Source: Streptomyces aureocirculatus
GTDB taxonomy: Bacteria > Actinomycetota > Actinomycetes > Streptomycetales > Streptomycetaceae
Direction: 5' to 3'
NCBI RefSeq assembly: GCF_000720475.1
Contig: NZ_JOAP01000007.1
Coordinates: 62,001 to 126,000 of the forward strand
DNA length: 64,000 bases
Numbering within the stretch: position 1 is the stretch's first letter; the number at the start of each line of letters is the position of its first letter. The translations under genes and the position numbers were made by a program. The notes beneath the pieces were generated by a model, which was not told the origin of the DNA, ran no database searches, and saw only the letters and a program-made list of their open reading frames with translations. This document shows, piece by piece, positions 43,385 through 51,724 of this stretch.

Positions 43385-44542
43385 TCACAGTCGTTCGATC
43401 ACCGTGACGTTGGCCTGGCCACCCCCTTCGCACATCGTCTGGAGACCGAACCTGCCGCCGGTGCGCTCCAGTTCGTGCAGGAGGGTCGTCATCAGGCGGG
43501 CGCCGGTGGCCCCGAGGGGGTGTCCGAGGGCGATGGCTCCGCCGTTGATGTTGACGCGCCCGGGGTCGGCGCCGGTCTCCTTCAGCCAGGCGAGGACGAC
43601 CGGCGCGAAGGCTTCGTTGATCTCGACGAGGTCGATGTCGTCGAGCGTCAGGCCGGTCTTCTTCAGGGCGTGCGCCGTGGCGGGGATGGGCGCGGACAGC
43701 ATCCTGATCGGGTCCTCGCCGCGCACCGAGAGGTGGTGCACGCGGGCGCGGGGCGTCAACCCGTGGGTGCGGAGTGCCTGTTCACCGGCCAGGAGCAGGG
43801 CCGCGGCGCCGTCGGAGACCTGCGACGAGCAGGCGGCGGTGACGGTGCCGCCGTCCAGGACGGGGGCCAGGGCCGCCATCTTCGCCGCCGTGGTGTCACG
43901 GCGCGGCCCCTCGTCCGTGGTGACGCCCGCGAGGGGGACGAGTTCGCGGTCGAAGCGGCCCTCGTCGACGGCGCGGAGGGCACGCCGGTGGGAGCGGAGG
44001 GCGAACTCCTCCATGTCCGTGCGGGATATGCCCCATTTCTTGGCTATCAGCTCGGCGCCGTGGAACTGGTTGACGGGCCGGTCGCCGTAGCGGGCGCGCC
44101 AGCCCTCGCTGCCCGCGAAGGGGCCCTCGGTCAGGCCGAGGGGCGCCGCCGCCTGCCGGGACGCGAAGGCGATGGGGATCATCGACATGTTCTGGGTGCC
44201 GCCCGCGACGACGAGGTCCTGGGTGCCGGAGAGTACGGCCTGGGCGGCGAAGTGCAGGGCCTGCTGGGAGGATCCGCACTGCCGGTCCACGGTCACGCCC
44301 GGCACCTCCTCGGGGAGCCCCGCGGCCAGCCAGCTTGTGCGCGCGATGTCCCCGGCCTGTGGTCCGACCGCGTCCAGACAGCCGAAGACGACGTCGTCCA
44401 CGGCGCCCGGATCGACTCCGCTGCGCTCCACGAGCGCCTTCAGGACGTGGGCGCCGAGGTCGGCTGGGTGTACGGCGGCCAGGCCCCCGCCCCGCTTGCC
44501 GACGGGTGTGCGGACCGCCTCCACGATGTAGGCCTCGGCCAT
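43385..44542 (-). CDS. fadA6: Acetyl-CoA acyltransferase (thiolase), FadA6-like
   Basis: 385 residues. Thiolase with nucleophilic Cys in VDRQCGSSQQAL (about residue 89), NEAFAP, GGAIALGHPLGATGAR with catalytic His (about 340) and CEGGGQANVT with the second Cys (about 372). FadA6 in mycobacteria performs the last thiolysis in HIP degradation. The gene is 49 bp downstream of the TetR regulator and probably in one operon with it and the SDR. Confidence 0.88.
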   Translation of the reverse strand: MAEAYIVEAVRTPVGKRGGGLAAVHPADLGAHVLKALVERSGVDPGAVDDVVFGCLDAVGPQAGDIARTSWLAAGLPEEVPGVTVDRQCGSSQQALHFAAQAVLSGTQDLVVAGGTQNMSMIPIAFASRQAAAPLGLTEGPFAGSEGWRARYGDRPVNQFHGAELIAKKWGISRTDMEEFALRSHRRALRAVDEGRFDRELVPLAGVTTDEGPRRDTTAAKMAALAPVLDGGTVTAACSSQVSDGAAALLLAGEQALRTHGLTPRARVHHLSVRGEDPIRMLSAPIPATAHALKKTGLTLDDIDLVEINEAFAPVVLAWLKETGADPGRVNINGGAIALGHPLGATGARLMTTLLHELERTGGRFGLQTMCEGGGQANVTVIERL

Positions 44543-44591
44543 GGCTGCGTACTCCTCGCGGTCGTGGCGCCGTACGGGCGACGGCGCGCGC

Positions 44592-45248
44592 TCATGTGCG
44601 TACGGCGATGCCGTCCAGGACCATCGACAGGTACTGGCGGGCGATCTCCTCGGGGCTGTGGCCGCCGCCGGGGCGGTACCAGGACGCGGCGACCCAGACC
44701 GTGTCGCGCACGAAGCGGTAGGCGAGGCGGACGTCCAGGTCGGCCCGGAAGGCGCCTTCGGCGACGCCGCGTTCCAGGGTCGAGAGCCAGGCCTTCTCGA
44801 ACCGCTGCTGGGACTCGACCAGGTACTCGAAACGGGTCTGGGTGACCAGGTGCTTGGACTCCTTCTGGTAGATCGCGACGGCGGAGCGGTGCCGGTCGAT
44901 CTCCCGGAAGGACTCGGTGACGAGGGCTTCCAGGGTTTCGCGCGGTCCCAGTGGTGCGGAGAGGACGCTGTCGTATCCGTCCCACAGCTCCGTCAGAAAC
45001 GTGCGCAGGATCTCTTCGAGCATCGACTCCTTGGAGTCGAAGTGGTAGTAGAGGCTGCCGGCCAGCATGCCCGCGGCGTCCGCGATCTTGCGGACGGTCG
45101 TGGCGTTGTAGCCCTGTTCGGCGAAGACGTCCGCGGCGATGCCGAGCAGCTCGCCGCGCCGCTCGGCCGAGGGGGTCACCGGAGGCTTCTTCTTGGCACG
45201 GGTGGTCTGGGCGGCGCTGGTGTCGCTGGACTGTTTCTGTTTCGGCAC
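44592..45248 (-). CDS. kstR2: TetR-family regulator, KstR2-like
   Basis: 218 residues. The first 28 are a basic tail; the HTH is RRGELLGIAADVFAEQGYNATTVRKIADAAGMLAGSLYYHFDSKESMLEEILRTFL. The ligand domain follows mycobacterial KstR2 closely: YQKESKHL, WLSTLERGVAEGAFRADLDVRLAYRFVRDTVWVAASWYRPGG and QYLSMVLDGI. KstR2 is released from DNA by HIP-CoA. It sits amid its likely targets, and two sites with its motif lie in the divergent gaps at 36570 and 46118. Confidence 0.88.
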   Translation of the reverse strand: MPKQKQSSDTSAAQTTRAKKKPPVTPSAERRGELLGIAADVFAEQGYNATTVRKIADAAGMLAGSLYYHFDSKESMLEEILRTFLTELWDGYDSVLSAPLGPRETLEALVTESFREIDRHRSAVAIYQKESKHLVTQTRFEYLVESQQRFEKAWLSTLERGVAEGAFRADLDVRLAYRFVRDTVWVAASWYRPGGGHSPEEIARQYLSMVLDGIAVRT

Positions 45249-45269
45249 ACCGATATTCTCCCCGTCGCC

Positions 45270-45370
45270 CGGACCCCAGGGCGTGTCCGATGGGTCGGCG
45301 CGGCGTCGCGACGCCTGGCACGCACGCTCGCCGCGTTGCCGAAATGCCCTAGTAGCTCCGCTACGAGGAC
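45270..45370. mobile_element. Short Streptomyces-type repeat (MITE-like) at the truncated 3' end of the SDR gene
   Basis: About 100 bp running from AGGGCGTGTCCGATGGGTCG to the GTAGC-TCC-GCTAC hairpin by the SDR stop. From memory, near copies occur often in Streptomyces intergenic regions. It encodes no protein. It stands exactly where the SDR loses homology to its family. Mobility is inferred, not shown; no target duplication was identified. Confidence 0.45.
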
Positions 45371-46023
45371 ATCCCGGAGGTGACCTGCGCGAGATGCGGA
45401 TGCAGGGCGAGGCTGGGTGCTATGGCGTTGACGCGGATGCCGTGGGGTGCCGCTTCCACGGCGGCACAGCGGGTGAGGGCCATGACACCGGCCTTCGCCG
45501 CCGCGTAGTGCGCCTGGCCCGCCTGTGCGCGCCAGCCGAGCACCGAGGCGTTGTTCACGACGATGCCGCCGCGGCCGTCGGCGCGCAGACGGCGCAGGGC
45601 GGCTCTGGTGCAGCGGAACGTGCCGGTCAGCGTCGTGTCGACGACCGTGCCCCACTGCTCGTCGGTCATGTCCGTGAGCAGGGCGGTGCCGCCGAGGCCC
45701 GCGTTGTTCACGACGATGTCGAGGCCTCCGTGGCACTGCTCGGCCAGGTCGAACAGGGCTGCCACCTGCGCCTCGTCCGTCACGTCGCACGAAGTGCCGT
45801 GCACGCGACCGGCGCCGAACTCCTCGGCGAGACGCCCGACCGTCTCCTTCGTGCGGCGGGCGTGCACATCTCCTATGACGACGCGGGCGCCCTCCTCCAG
45901 GAATCGGCGTGCGGTCGCGCCGCCGATGCCCGCTCCTGCCGCCGCCGTGACAACGGCGGTGCGGCCGTCGAGCAGGCCGTGCCCCGCTACGTACGACTCC
46001 GCTGTCCTGTCCGCCTCGACCAT
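45361..46023 (-). CDS. ipdF: SDR oxidoreductase, IpdF (Rv3559c)-like, C-terminally truncated
   Basis: 220 residues from the ATG at 46023 (ribosome-binding site GAGGGGG). Matches Rv3559c: GHGLLDGRTAVVTAAAGAGIGGATARRFLEEGARVVIGD, NNAGLGGTALLTDMTDEQW, NNASVLGWRAQAGQAHYAAAKAGVMALTRCAAVEAAPHGIRVNAIAPSLA. IpdF oxidises the 5-hydroxyl of the CoA-bound hydrindane. The family normally runs some 40 residues further (AFGRAAEPWEVA...FLASDYSSYLTGEV); here the frame ends VTSGMSS inside a Streptomyces-type repeat. Catalytic Ser, Tyr and Lys are kept, but the substrate-side C-terminus is lost, so activity is doubtful. Confidence 0.8.
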   Translation of the reverse strand: MVEADRTAESYVAGHGLLDGRTAVVTAAAGAGIGGATARRFLEEGARVVIGDVHARRTKETVGRLAEEFGAGRVHGTSCDVTDEAQVAALFDLAEQCHGGLDIVVNNAGLGGTALLTDMTDEQWGTVVDTTLTGTFRCTRAALRRLRADGRGGIVVNNASVLGWRAQAGQAHYAAAKAGVMALTRCAAVEAAPHGIRVNAIAPSLALHPHLAQVTSGMSS

Positions 46024-46117
46024 GCCTGCCACCCCCTCACGCGAAGCTCGCCCCGCATTCGTCCGGAGCCTCCGACGCAGTCGGCTCTCGACGAATGTCC
46101 TTCTCGCACGATAACCT

Positions 46118-46131
46118 ACCAAACAGTTGTT
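46118..46131. promoter_or_regulatory. Candidate KstR2-type operator (site 2), ipdF-kstR2-fadA6 / fadE30
   Basis: ACCAAACAGTTGTT lies within a 20-bp near-palindrome at 46115-46134 (CCTACCAA-ACAG-TTGTTAGG, one mismatch between arms). Same outer positions as the KstR2 consensus and as site 1. It is in the divergent gap between the ipdF and fadE30 starts. Confidence 0.65.
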
Positions 46132-46163
46132 AGGGAAGATGTTCGGGCGGGAGGCGGACCGGC

Positions 46164-47297
46164 ATGGACCTCGATTTCACCGCGGCGCACGAGGAGTTCG
46201 CGCGGCGAGCGCGCGCCTGGCTCGCCGCGCACGTTCCCCCGCGCCCGCTGCCGTCACTGGAAACCGAAGAGGGTTTCGCCGCCCACCGGGACTGGGAGGG
46301 CGAACTCGCGGCGGACCGCTGGTCGGTGGTGTCCTGGCCCGAGGAGTACGGCGGACGCGGCGCGGGGATCGTGGAGTGGCTGCTGTTCGAGGAGGAGTAC
46401 TGGGCGGCGGGCGCTCCCGGCCGGGTCTCGCAGAACGGCATCAGCCTGCTCGCGCCGACGCTCTTCGACTTCGGCACGCCCGAGCAGCGCGCCCGCCTGC
46501 TGCCGCCCATGGCGCGCGGCGAGACGATCTGGGCCCAGGCCTGGTCGGAGCCGGAGGCGGGTTCGGACCTGGCCTCGCTGCGCGCCACGGCCCGCCGCGC
46601 TTGCGGCGGCTGGGTGCTGAACGGGCAGAAGACGTGGTCGTCTAGGGCCGCGTTCGCCGACCGCGCCTTCGGCCTGTTCCGCAGCGATCCGACGGCGGAC
46701 CGGCCGCACCGGGGTCTGACGTATCTGATGTTCCCGCTCGACGCGGACGGCGTCACGGTGCGGCCCATCGGGCGCCTGGACGGCAAGCCCGCCTTCGCCG
46801 AGCTGTTCCTCGACGACGTGTTCGTACCCGACGACGACGTGATCGGCGAGCCCGGGCACGGCTGGCGGATCGCGATGTCGGCGACGGGCGACGAGCGCGG
46901 TCTGACGCTGCGTCCGCCGGGACGCTTCCTCGCGACGGCCGGGCGGCTCGTGCGCGAGTGGCGTGCGCACGGCGACCCGTCGGACACCGCGCTGCGCGAC
47001 CGAGTCGCCGACGCGGTGATCGGGGCGCGCGCGTATCAGCTCTTCACATGGGCCGGGGTGGCGCGCGGCGCGGCCGGTGAGTCGCTCGGGGCGGAGTCGA
47101 GCCTGAACAAGGTGTTCTGGTCGGAGCACGACATCGCCGTGCACGAGACCGCCCTCGACCTGCTGGGGACGGAGTGCGGCGAGTGGACCGAGGGGTATGT
47201 GTTCGCGCTCGCCGGACCGATCTACGCGGGCACCAACGAGATCCAGCGCGACCTCGTCGCCGAGCGGCTGCTCGGCCTGCCGAAGGGGCGCCGGTGA
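46164..47297 (+). CDS. fadE30: Acyl-CoA dehydrogenase, FadE30-like
   Basis: 377 residues; ATG at 46164 follows GGGCGGGAGG. Acyl-CoA dehydrogenase fold: WPEEYGGRGAGIVEWLLFEEEYW, AQAWSEPEAGSDLASL (FAD/substrate), VLNGQKTWSS, and C-terminal GPIYAGTNEIQRDLVAERLLGLPKGRR. Closest remembered match is FadE30 (Rv3560c), which dehydrogenates HIP-CoA after FadD3 activation. It ends in TGATG shared with the next dehydrogenase, which is expected to form an alpha2-beta2 complex or a sequential enzyme. Confidence 0.85.
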   Translation: MDLDFTAAHEEFARRARAWLAAHVPPRPLPSLETEEGFAAHRDWEGELAADRWSVVSWPEEYGGRGAGIVEWLLFEEEYWAAGAPGRVSQNGISLLAPTLFDFGTPEQRARLLPPMARGETIWAQAWSEPEAGSDLASLRATARRACGGWVLNGQKTWSSRAAFADRAFGLFRSDPTADRPHRGLTYLMFPLDADGVTVRPIGRLDGKPAFAELFLDDVFVPDDDVIGEPGHGWRIAMSATGDERGLTLRPPGRFLATAGRLVREWRAHGDPSDTALRDRVADAVIGARAYQLFTWAGVARGAAGESLGAESSLNKVFWSEHDIAVHETALDLLGTECGEWTEGYVFALAGPIYAGTNEIQRDLVAERLLGLPKGRR

Positions 47298-48343
47298 TGC
47301 GGTTCCTCCTGGACGACGAGCAGCGGGCGTTCGCGCGTTCGCTCGACGGCATGCTGACGGCGGCCGGCACGCCGGCGGCCGCGCGGGCCTGGGCCGCCGG
47401 GGAGCACGCCCCCGGGCTCGCCGTGTGGCGCGGACTCGGCGCGGCCGGTGTCTTCGCGCTCGCGGCGCCCGAGGAGCACGCGGGCGTGGGGCCGCTGCCG
47501 GTCGAAACGGCCGTCGCCTTCGTGGAGCTGGGGCGGCACGCGGTGCCGGGACCGCTCGTCGAGACGGTGGCGTCGGTGACGCTCCTGTCCCGCCTCGCCG
47601 AACTCGGGGTGCCGGACCCGGCGAAGCGGTTGCTGCCGGGGCTCGTCGACGGCTCCGCAGCGGCGACGCTGACGCTCACCGGCACAAGCACAAGCACAAG
47701 CACAGGCACCGGCACCGGCACCGGCACCCGAGCCCTGGACGCCGACGCCGCCACGGTGCTGCTCGCCGCCGGTGACGGGGAGGTGCGGCTCGCCCCCGGG
47801 CATACGGACCCGCGCGCGTCCCTCGACCCGGCCCGCCGGTCGGCCGCGCTGCTGCCGGGCGGGGAGCGCCTCGCGTCCGGGACGCACGCGGACGCCGCGA
47901 CCAGGCGGGCACTGGACTGGGCGGCTCTCGCGACGGCCGCGCAGTGCCTGGGAGTCGGGTACGCGCTCCTGGACCGCACGGTGGCGTATGTGCGGGGGCG
48001 AACGCAGTTCGGGGCGCCGGTGGGTTCCTTCCAGGCCGTCAAGCACCGGCTCGCCGACGTCCTGGTGGGCCTCGCCTTCGCGCGGCCGCTGGTGTTCGGG
48101 GCGGCGGTGTCCCTGGCGGGCGGCGGCGACCGGCAGGCCGAGGTGGACCTGGCCGCTGCCAAGGTGGCCGCCGGGGACGCGGCACACCACGCGGCCCGGG
48201 CCGCGCTGCAACTGCACGGCGCCCTCGGGTACACGGCCGAGTACGACCTGTCCCTGTGGCTCCTTAAGGCCCGGGCGCTGCGGGGGGCTTGGGGCGGGGC
48301 CGGGGAATGGCGGGGGCGGGTGGTGCGTGCTGTCGGGGGGTGA
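47297..48343 (+). CDS. Acyl-CoA dehydrogenase family protein, FadE32/FadE33-like, with a hexanucleotide repeat
   Basis: 348 residues; ATG at 47297 shares a base with the fadE30 stop. Short acyl-CoA dehydrogenase: LDDEQRAFARSLDGML, WRGLGAAGVFALAAPEEHAGVG, LDRTVAYVRGRTQFGAPVGSFQAVKHRLADVLV with the flavin-side Arg, and LHGALGYTAEYDLSLWL. A Ser-Thr/Gly-Thr run (about 129-143) is encoded by hexanucleotides at 47682-47728. Mycobacterial KstR2 regulons hold FadE31-33 in this place; here only one such gene remains. Confidence 0.82.
   Translation: MRFLLDDEQRAFARSLDGMLTAAGTPAAARAWAAGEHAPGLAVWRGLGAAGVFALAAPEEHAGVGPLPVETAVAFVELGRHAVPGPLVETVASVTLLSRLAELGVPDPAKRLLPGLVDGSAAATLTLTGTSTSTSTGTGTGTGTRALDADAATVLLAAGDGEVRLAPGHTDPRASLDPARRSAALLPGGERLASGTHADAATRRALDWAALATAAQCLGVGYALLDRTVAYVRGRTQFGAPVGSFQAVKHRLADVLVGLAFARPLVFGAAVSLAGGGDRQAEVDLAAAKVAAGDAAHHAARAALQLHGALGYTAEYDLSLWLLKARALRGAWGGAGEWRGRVVRAVGG
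47682..47728 (+). repeat. Hexanucleotide microsatellite inside the second FadE gene
   Basis: Four GGCACA/AGCACA steps grade into four GGCACC steps. All are multiples of six and keep the frame, giving a Thr-Ser then Thr-Gly repeat. A GC-rich surface loop with variable length is likely. Confidence 0.8.
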
Positions 48344-48452
48344 CGGGACCCCTGGTTCCAAGGATCATGGGGTCAGCACCCGTCGAGACATCTGGGGGCG
48401 GCACCCGGCGAAACCTCTGGGGCGTCGCGCCCGGCGAGGCAAGGAGACCTTC

Positions 48453-49667
48453 GTGCGCGTGATCGGTCTGATGTCCGGCACCTCCCACGACGCCATCGAC
48501 GCCGGCGCCGTCGACCTCGCCCTCGAAGGCGACTGCCTGCGTCTCACACCGCTCGGCGTCATCAGCCGCGCGTACGACGACGGTCTGCGGGCCGCCCTCA
48601 CCGCGGCCCTCCCGCCGTCGCCCACCACCCTCGCCGACGTCTGCGTCCTGGACACCCGCATCGGCCGGGCGTTCGCCGCGGCGGCCACGGAGGCCGACAG
48701 GGAACTGTGCGACGGGCGCGCCGAGTTGATCGCCTCGCACGGGCAGACGGTGTTCCACTGGGTGGCGGACGGGCGGGTGCACGGCACCCTCCAGATCGGC
48801 CAGCCCGCGTGGATCGCGGAGGCGACGGGCCTGCCCGTGGTAGCCGACTTCCGGCCACGTGACGTGGCGGCGGGCGGGCAGGGCGCACCGCTGGTCAGCC
48901 TGGTCGACCAACTGTGGCTGCGCGGCCGCCCCGGCACGCCGGTCGCCCTGAACCTCGGCGGCATCGCGAACATCACCGCCCCTGACGGCACGGCCTTCGA
49001 CACCGGCCCCGCCAACGCGCTGATCGACACCGCGGTGCGCGAACTGACGCCGCAGGGCCGTACGCAGGGCTTCGCCTACGACAGGGACGGCGCGATCGCG
49101 GCGCGCGGCACCGTGAACGGCGCACTTCTCACCCACCTCCTGGCCGAGCCGTACTACGCGCTGCCCGCCCCGAAGACCACCGGTAAGGAGCTCTTCCACG
49201 CGGCCTATCTGCGCGAGGCCCTCGCGGGGTACGCGTCGGCGGCGTCGGGCAGCCCGGGGAGCCCGCTGAGCCCGGAGGACGTCGTCGCGACCCTCACCCG
49301 GCTCACGGCGGTGACGGTCGCGGACGCGGTGCGCTCGGTGCGGGCCACCGAGGTCGTCGCGTCCGGCGGCGGCATCCGCAATCCGACGTTGCTGGCCATG
49401 CTGCGGGCGGAGTTGGGGACCGGCGTGCCGGTGCGCGGCTCCGACGAGCTGGGCCTCGCACCGGCGGCGAAGGAGGCGTACGCGTTCGCGGTGCTCGGTT
49501 TCCTCACGGTGCACGGACTGCCGGGGACGGTCCCGGCGAGCACGGGCGCCCGGCACGCGAGCGTCCTCGGTTCGATCACACCGGGACGCGCGGGCCTGCG
49601 GCTGCCGGGTGACACCCAAGGCGTACGGGCACCGACCCGCCTTGTCGTCAACGGATACGCCCACTGA
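48453..49667 (+). CDS. anmK: Anhydro-N-acetylmuramic acid kinase
   Basis: 404 residues from GTG at 48453, placed 6 bases after AAGGAG; an in-frame GTG two codons on is possible. ASKHA-fold kinase: VIGLMSGTSHDAIDAGAVDL at the N-terminus is diagnostic, then ASHGQTVFHW, LQIGQPAWIAEATGLPVVADFRPRDVAAGGQGAPLV, LNLGGIANIT, FDTGPANALID and SGGGIRNPTLLAML. Converts 1,6-anhydro-MurNAc to MurNAc-6-phosphate in wall recycling. Neighbours do not extend the pathway. Confidence 0.93.
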   Translation: MRVIGLMSGTSHDAIDAGAVDLALEGDCLRLTPLGVISRAYDDGLRAALTAALPPSPTTLADVCVLDTRIGRAFAAAATEADRELCDGRAELIASHGQTVFHWVADGRVHGTLQIGQPAWIAEATGLPVVADFRPRDVAAGGQGAPLVSLVDQLWLRGRPGTPVALNLGGIANITAPDGTAFDTGPANALIDTAVRELTPQGRTQGFAYDRDGAIAARGTVNGALLTHLLAEPYYALPAPKTTGKELFHAAYLREALAGYASAASGSPGSPLSPEDVVATLTRLTAVTVADAVRSVRATEVVASGGGIRNPTLLAMLRAELGTGVPVRGSDELGLAPAAKEAYAFAVLGFLTVHGLPGTVPASTGARHASVLGSITPGRAGLRLPGDTQGVRAPTRLVVNGYAH

Positions 49668-49679
49668 ACCAGGCGCCAA

Positions 49680-49845
49680 CGCCACGAAACCACTCCGCGC
49701 GACGGCCAGCCCGCGAAACCGCTCCGCACAACCAGCCACCCCCCGAAGCCACTCCGCGCGGCGGCGACGCCACGAAACCGCTCCGCGCGGCAGCCAAGAC
49801 AGGAAACCGCACCGGGCGACCCGCCCGGTCGGCACGCACCCCTCT
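49680..49845. repeat. Imperfect tandem repeat after anmK
   Basis: Units of about 32 bp contain CGAAACCGCTCCGCGCGGC or close variants, roughly five copies, and fill most of the 215-bp gap to the next gene. No gene is seen. Confidence 0.65.
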
Positions 49846-49882
49846 CATCCAGCTTTCACGCGATGCTCATACGCTGACGCCC

Positions 49883-50818
49883 ATGACGCACGCGACTCCC
49901 CCGGGCTGGTATCCCGACCCCGGGCAGATACCTGGTGCCCCGCCGTCCGAGCGATGGTGGGACGGGACCACGTGGACGGAACACGTCCGCACGCCGGGCG
50001 GTGGCTTCGGCGCCGTCGCTCCATACCCGCCGCAGCCGCCGCAGGCTCCGCGGCGCCGGGCGCGTACGGCCGTCGTCGTCGTGGTGGCCCTCGCCGTGCT
50101 CGCGGGCATAGGGGGCGGCGTGTACGCGCTGACCGCGGGCGGCGACGGCGATGACGACGACAGCGCCAAGCCCCCGGTCTCCGCGGGACCCTCGGAGCCC
50201 GGCAAGGGCGGCAAGGAGCCCGGCAAGCCCGACCCGACGGGACCGTCGGGGCCGTCCGAGGGTCCGCAGACCGAGGAGGGCTTCGCCACCGACACCGCGA
50301 GCGGCATCAGCATGCCGGTCCCGGACAACTGGGAAGGCAGGTCGAGCGGGATCGGCTCCAGCGTCACCACCGGCAAGTACCCGTGCCCCGGCGACGACAC
50401 CAAGACCTGTGTGCGCGGCGGCGCCTTCTCCGCCCCGGCCCGCAGCCTGAGGGTCAAGGAGACCGACCCCGAGGCCGCGGCCAAGGCGGACATCGAGAAG
50501 AACGCCGAGGAGTCGTACGGCGGCAAGATCTACGGCGGCAAGCTGGTCTCGCACAAGGTCCTTGCGTCGAAGTCGGTGACCGTCGCCGGTCAGAAGGGCT
50601 ATCTGGTCCGCTGGAAGGCCGTGAACCGCAAGGGCCCCGACGGCTATGTGCAGTCCCTCGCCTTCAAGTCGCCCGCCGACGACATGACCCTCGTACTCGT
50701 ACGCTTCGGCATCGACGACCACGACGACGCGCCGTCGGTGTCGTCCATGGACGAGATCACGAAGGGCATCAAGGCCGCCAAGGGCGGGGGCGGCGGGGGC
50801 GACGGCCAGCAGGTCTGA
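49883..50818 (+). CDS. DUF2510 single-pass membrane protein with secreted C-terminal domain
   Basis: 311 residues. The N-terminal DUF2510 motif PPGWYPDPGQ...ERWWDGTTWTEHVR is typical of actinobacterial membrane-associated proteins. A Pro-rich spacer and basic PRRRARTA lead into one transmembrane helix (VVVVVALAVLAGIGGGVYAL, about 62-83), then an acidic/Pro/Gly linker and an external domain with two Cys (YPCPGDDTKTCVRGG). Function unknown. Followed by short tandem CCACCGCGAAAGGCACC repeats and a strong terminator. Confidence 0.82.
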   Translation: MTHATPPGWYPDPGQIPGAPPSERWWDGTTWTEHVRTPGGGFGAVAPYPPQPPQAPRRRARTAVVVVVALAVLAGIGGGVYALTAGGDGDDDDSAKPPVSAGPSEPGKGGKEPGKPDPTGPSGPSEGPQTEEGFATDTASGISMPVPDNWEGRSSGIGSSVTTGKYPCPGDDTKTCVRGGAFSAPARSLRVKETDPEAAAKADIEKNAEESYGGKIYGGKLVSHKVLASKSVTVAGQKGYLVRWKAVNRKGPDGYVQSLAFKSPADDMTLVLVRFGIDDHDDAPSVSSMDEITKGIKAAKGGGGGGDGQQV

Positions 50819-50898
50819 CACGCGACCCACCGCGAAAGACACCCCACCGCGAAAGGCACCCCACCACGAAAGGCGCCGTCCGTTCCCCGACGGCAGGT

Positions 50899-50932
50899 GC
50901 CGGGCGGGCTGAGTGTGTTCAGCCCGCCCGGC
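50899..50932. terminator. Bidirectional terminator, DUF2510 gene / TetR gene
   Basis: Perfect 14-bp stem (50899-50912 with 50919-50932) and a 6-nt loop between convergent genes. Confidence 0.85.
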
Positions 50933-51014
50933 CCCGGGATGCGCGCCGCCCCCGTCCCCACGGTGCGGCGCCCGGCGGGCCCGGTCCGGTCATCCACCGG
51001 AGCCGGGCCCACGT

Positions 51015-51674
51015 TCAGTCGGCCACCGGCCTCGCCGGGGCCGGGGGTCCCTCGACGAGCCCGAGCACCGGAAGCAGCACCGCCTCCACGAAGCGCGTCA
51101 GATACGCCGCGTCGGCGTCCTTCCCCTCCACGAGGGGCCGCGCCCGCAGCACACCGAAAAGCTGGACCGTGAGGAACTCCGCCGCCGGGTGCCCCTCGGT
51201 GATCTCCCCGCGCTCCACCGCGCGCCGCACGAACCCGTCGATGGCCTCCACCTCGGGCTCCACCAGTGCCTCGCGCAGCGCGTACTGAAGGTCCTCGTCC
51301 TGGAGGACGGCGTGGCTGAGCGCCTGCTCGATCATGGTGTCGCGCACCGCCCAGCTCGATGCGGCGCGCGCCGCCTCCCGCAGGTCACCCGCGAGCGAAC
51401 CCGTGTCGATGCCCGCGAAGCGCACACAGCGGTTGGCGCGCAGTGCCGCGGCCACGAACTGGGGTTTCGTCTTCCACTGGCGGTAGAGCGTGGACTTGCT
51501 GCAACGGGTGCGCGCGGCCACTCCCTCCATCGTCACGGCCTCATAGCCGCACGCGCGCAACTGATCCAGGACGGCGTCGTAGAACTCCTGCTCACGCTCG
51601 GGCGTGAGCTTGGAGCGCCGTGACGCCGCCACCTGCTCGCAGAGCTCGTCGTGAACCCGTTCCCGCGGCGTCAT
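51015..51674 (-). CDS. TetR-family transcriptional regulator
   Basis: 219 residues from the ATG at 51674. HTH: EFYDAVLDQLRACGYEAVTMEGVAARTRCSKSTLYRQWKTKPQFVAAAL. The C-terminal domain is the TetR_C_33-like type (DTGSLAGDLREAARAASSWAVRD). Divergent from the PAP2 gene; the 232-bp gap holds a set of repeated palindromic sites, so this regulator likely represses itself and the membrane pair. Confidence 0.9.
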   Translation of the reverse strand: MTPRERVHDELCEQVAASRRSKLTPEREQEFYDAVLDQLRACGYEAVTMEGVAARTRCSKSTLYRQWKTKPQFVAAALRANRCVRFAGIDTGSLAGDLREAARAASSWAVRDTMIEQALSHAVLQDEDLQYALREALVEPEVEAIDGFVRRAVERGEITEGHPAAEFLTVQLFGVLRARPLVEGKDADAAYLTRFVEAVLLPVLGLVEGPPAPARPVAD

Positions 51675-51724
51675 CACTGGTCTCCTCGGTGCGGTGGTCC
51701 GCCGGTCCACGCGTCGCAGACCCC

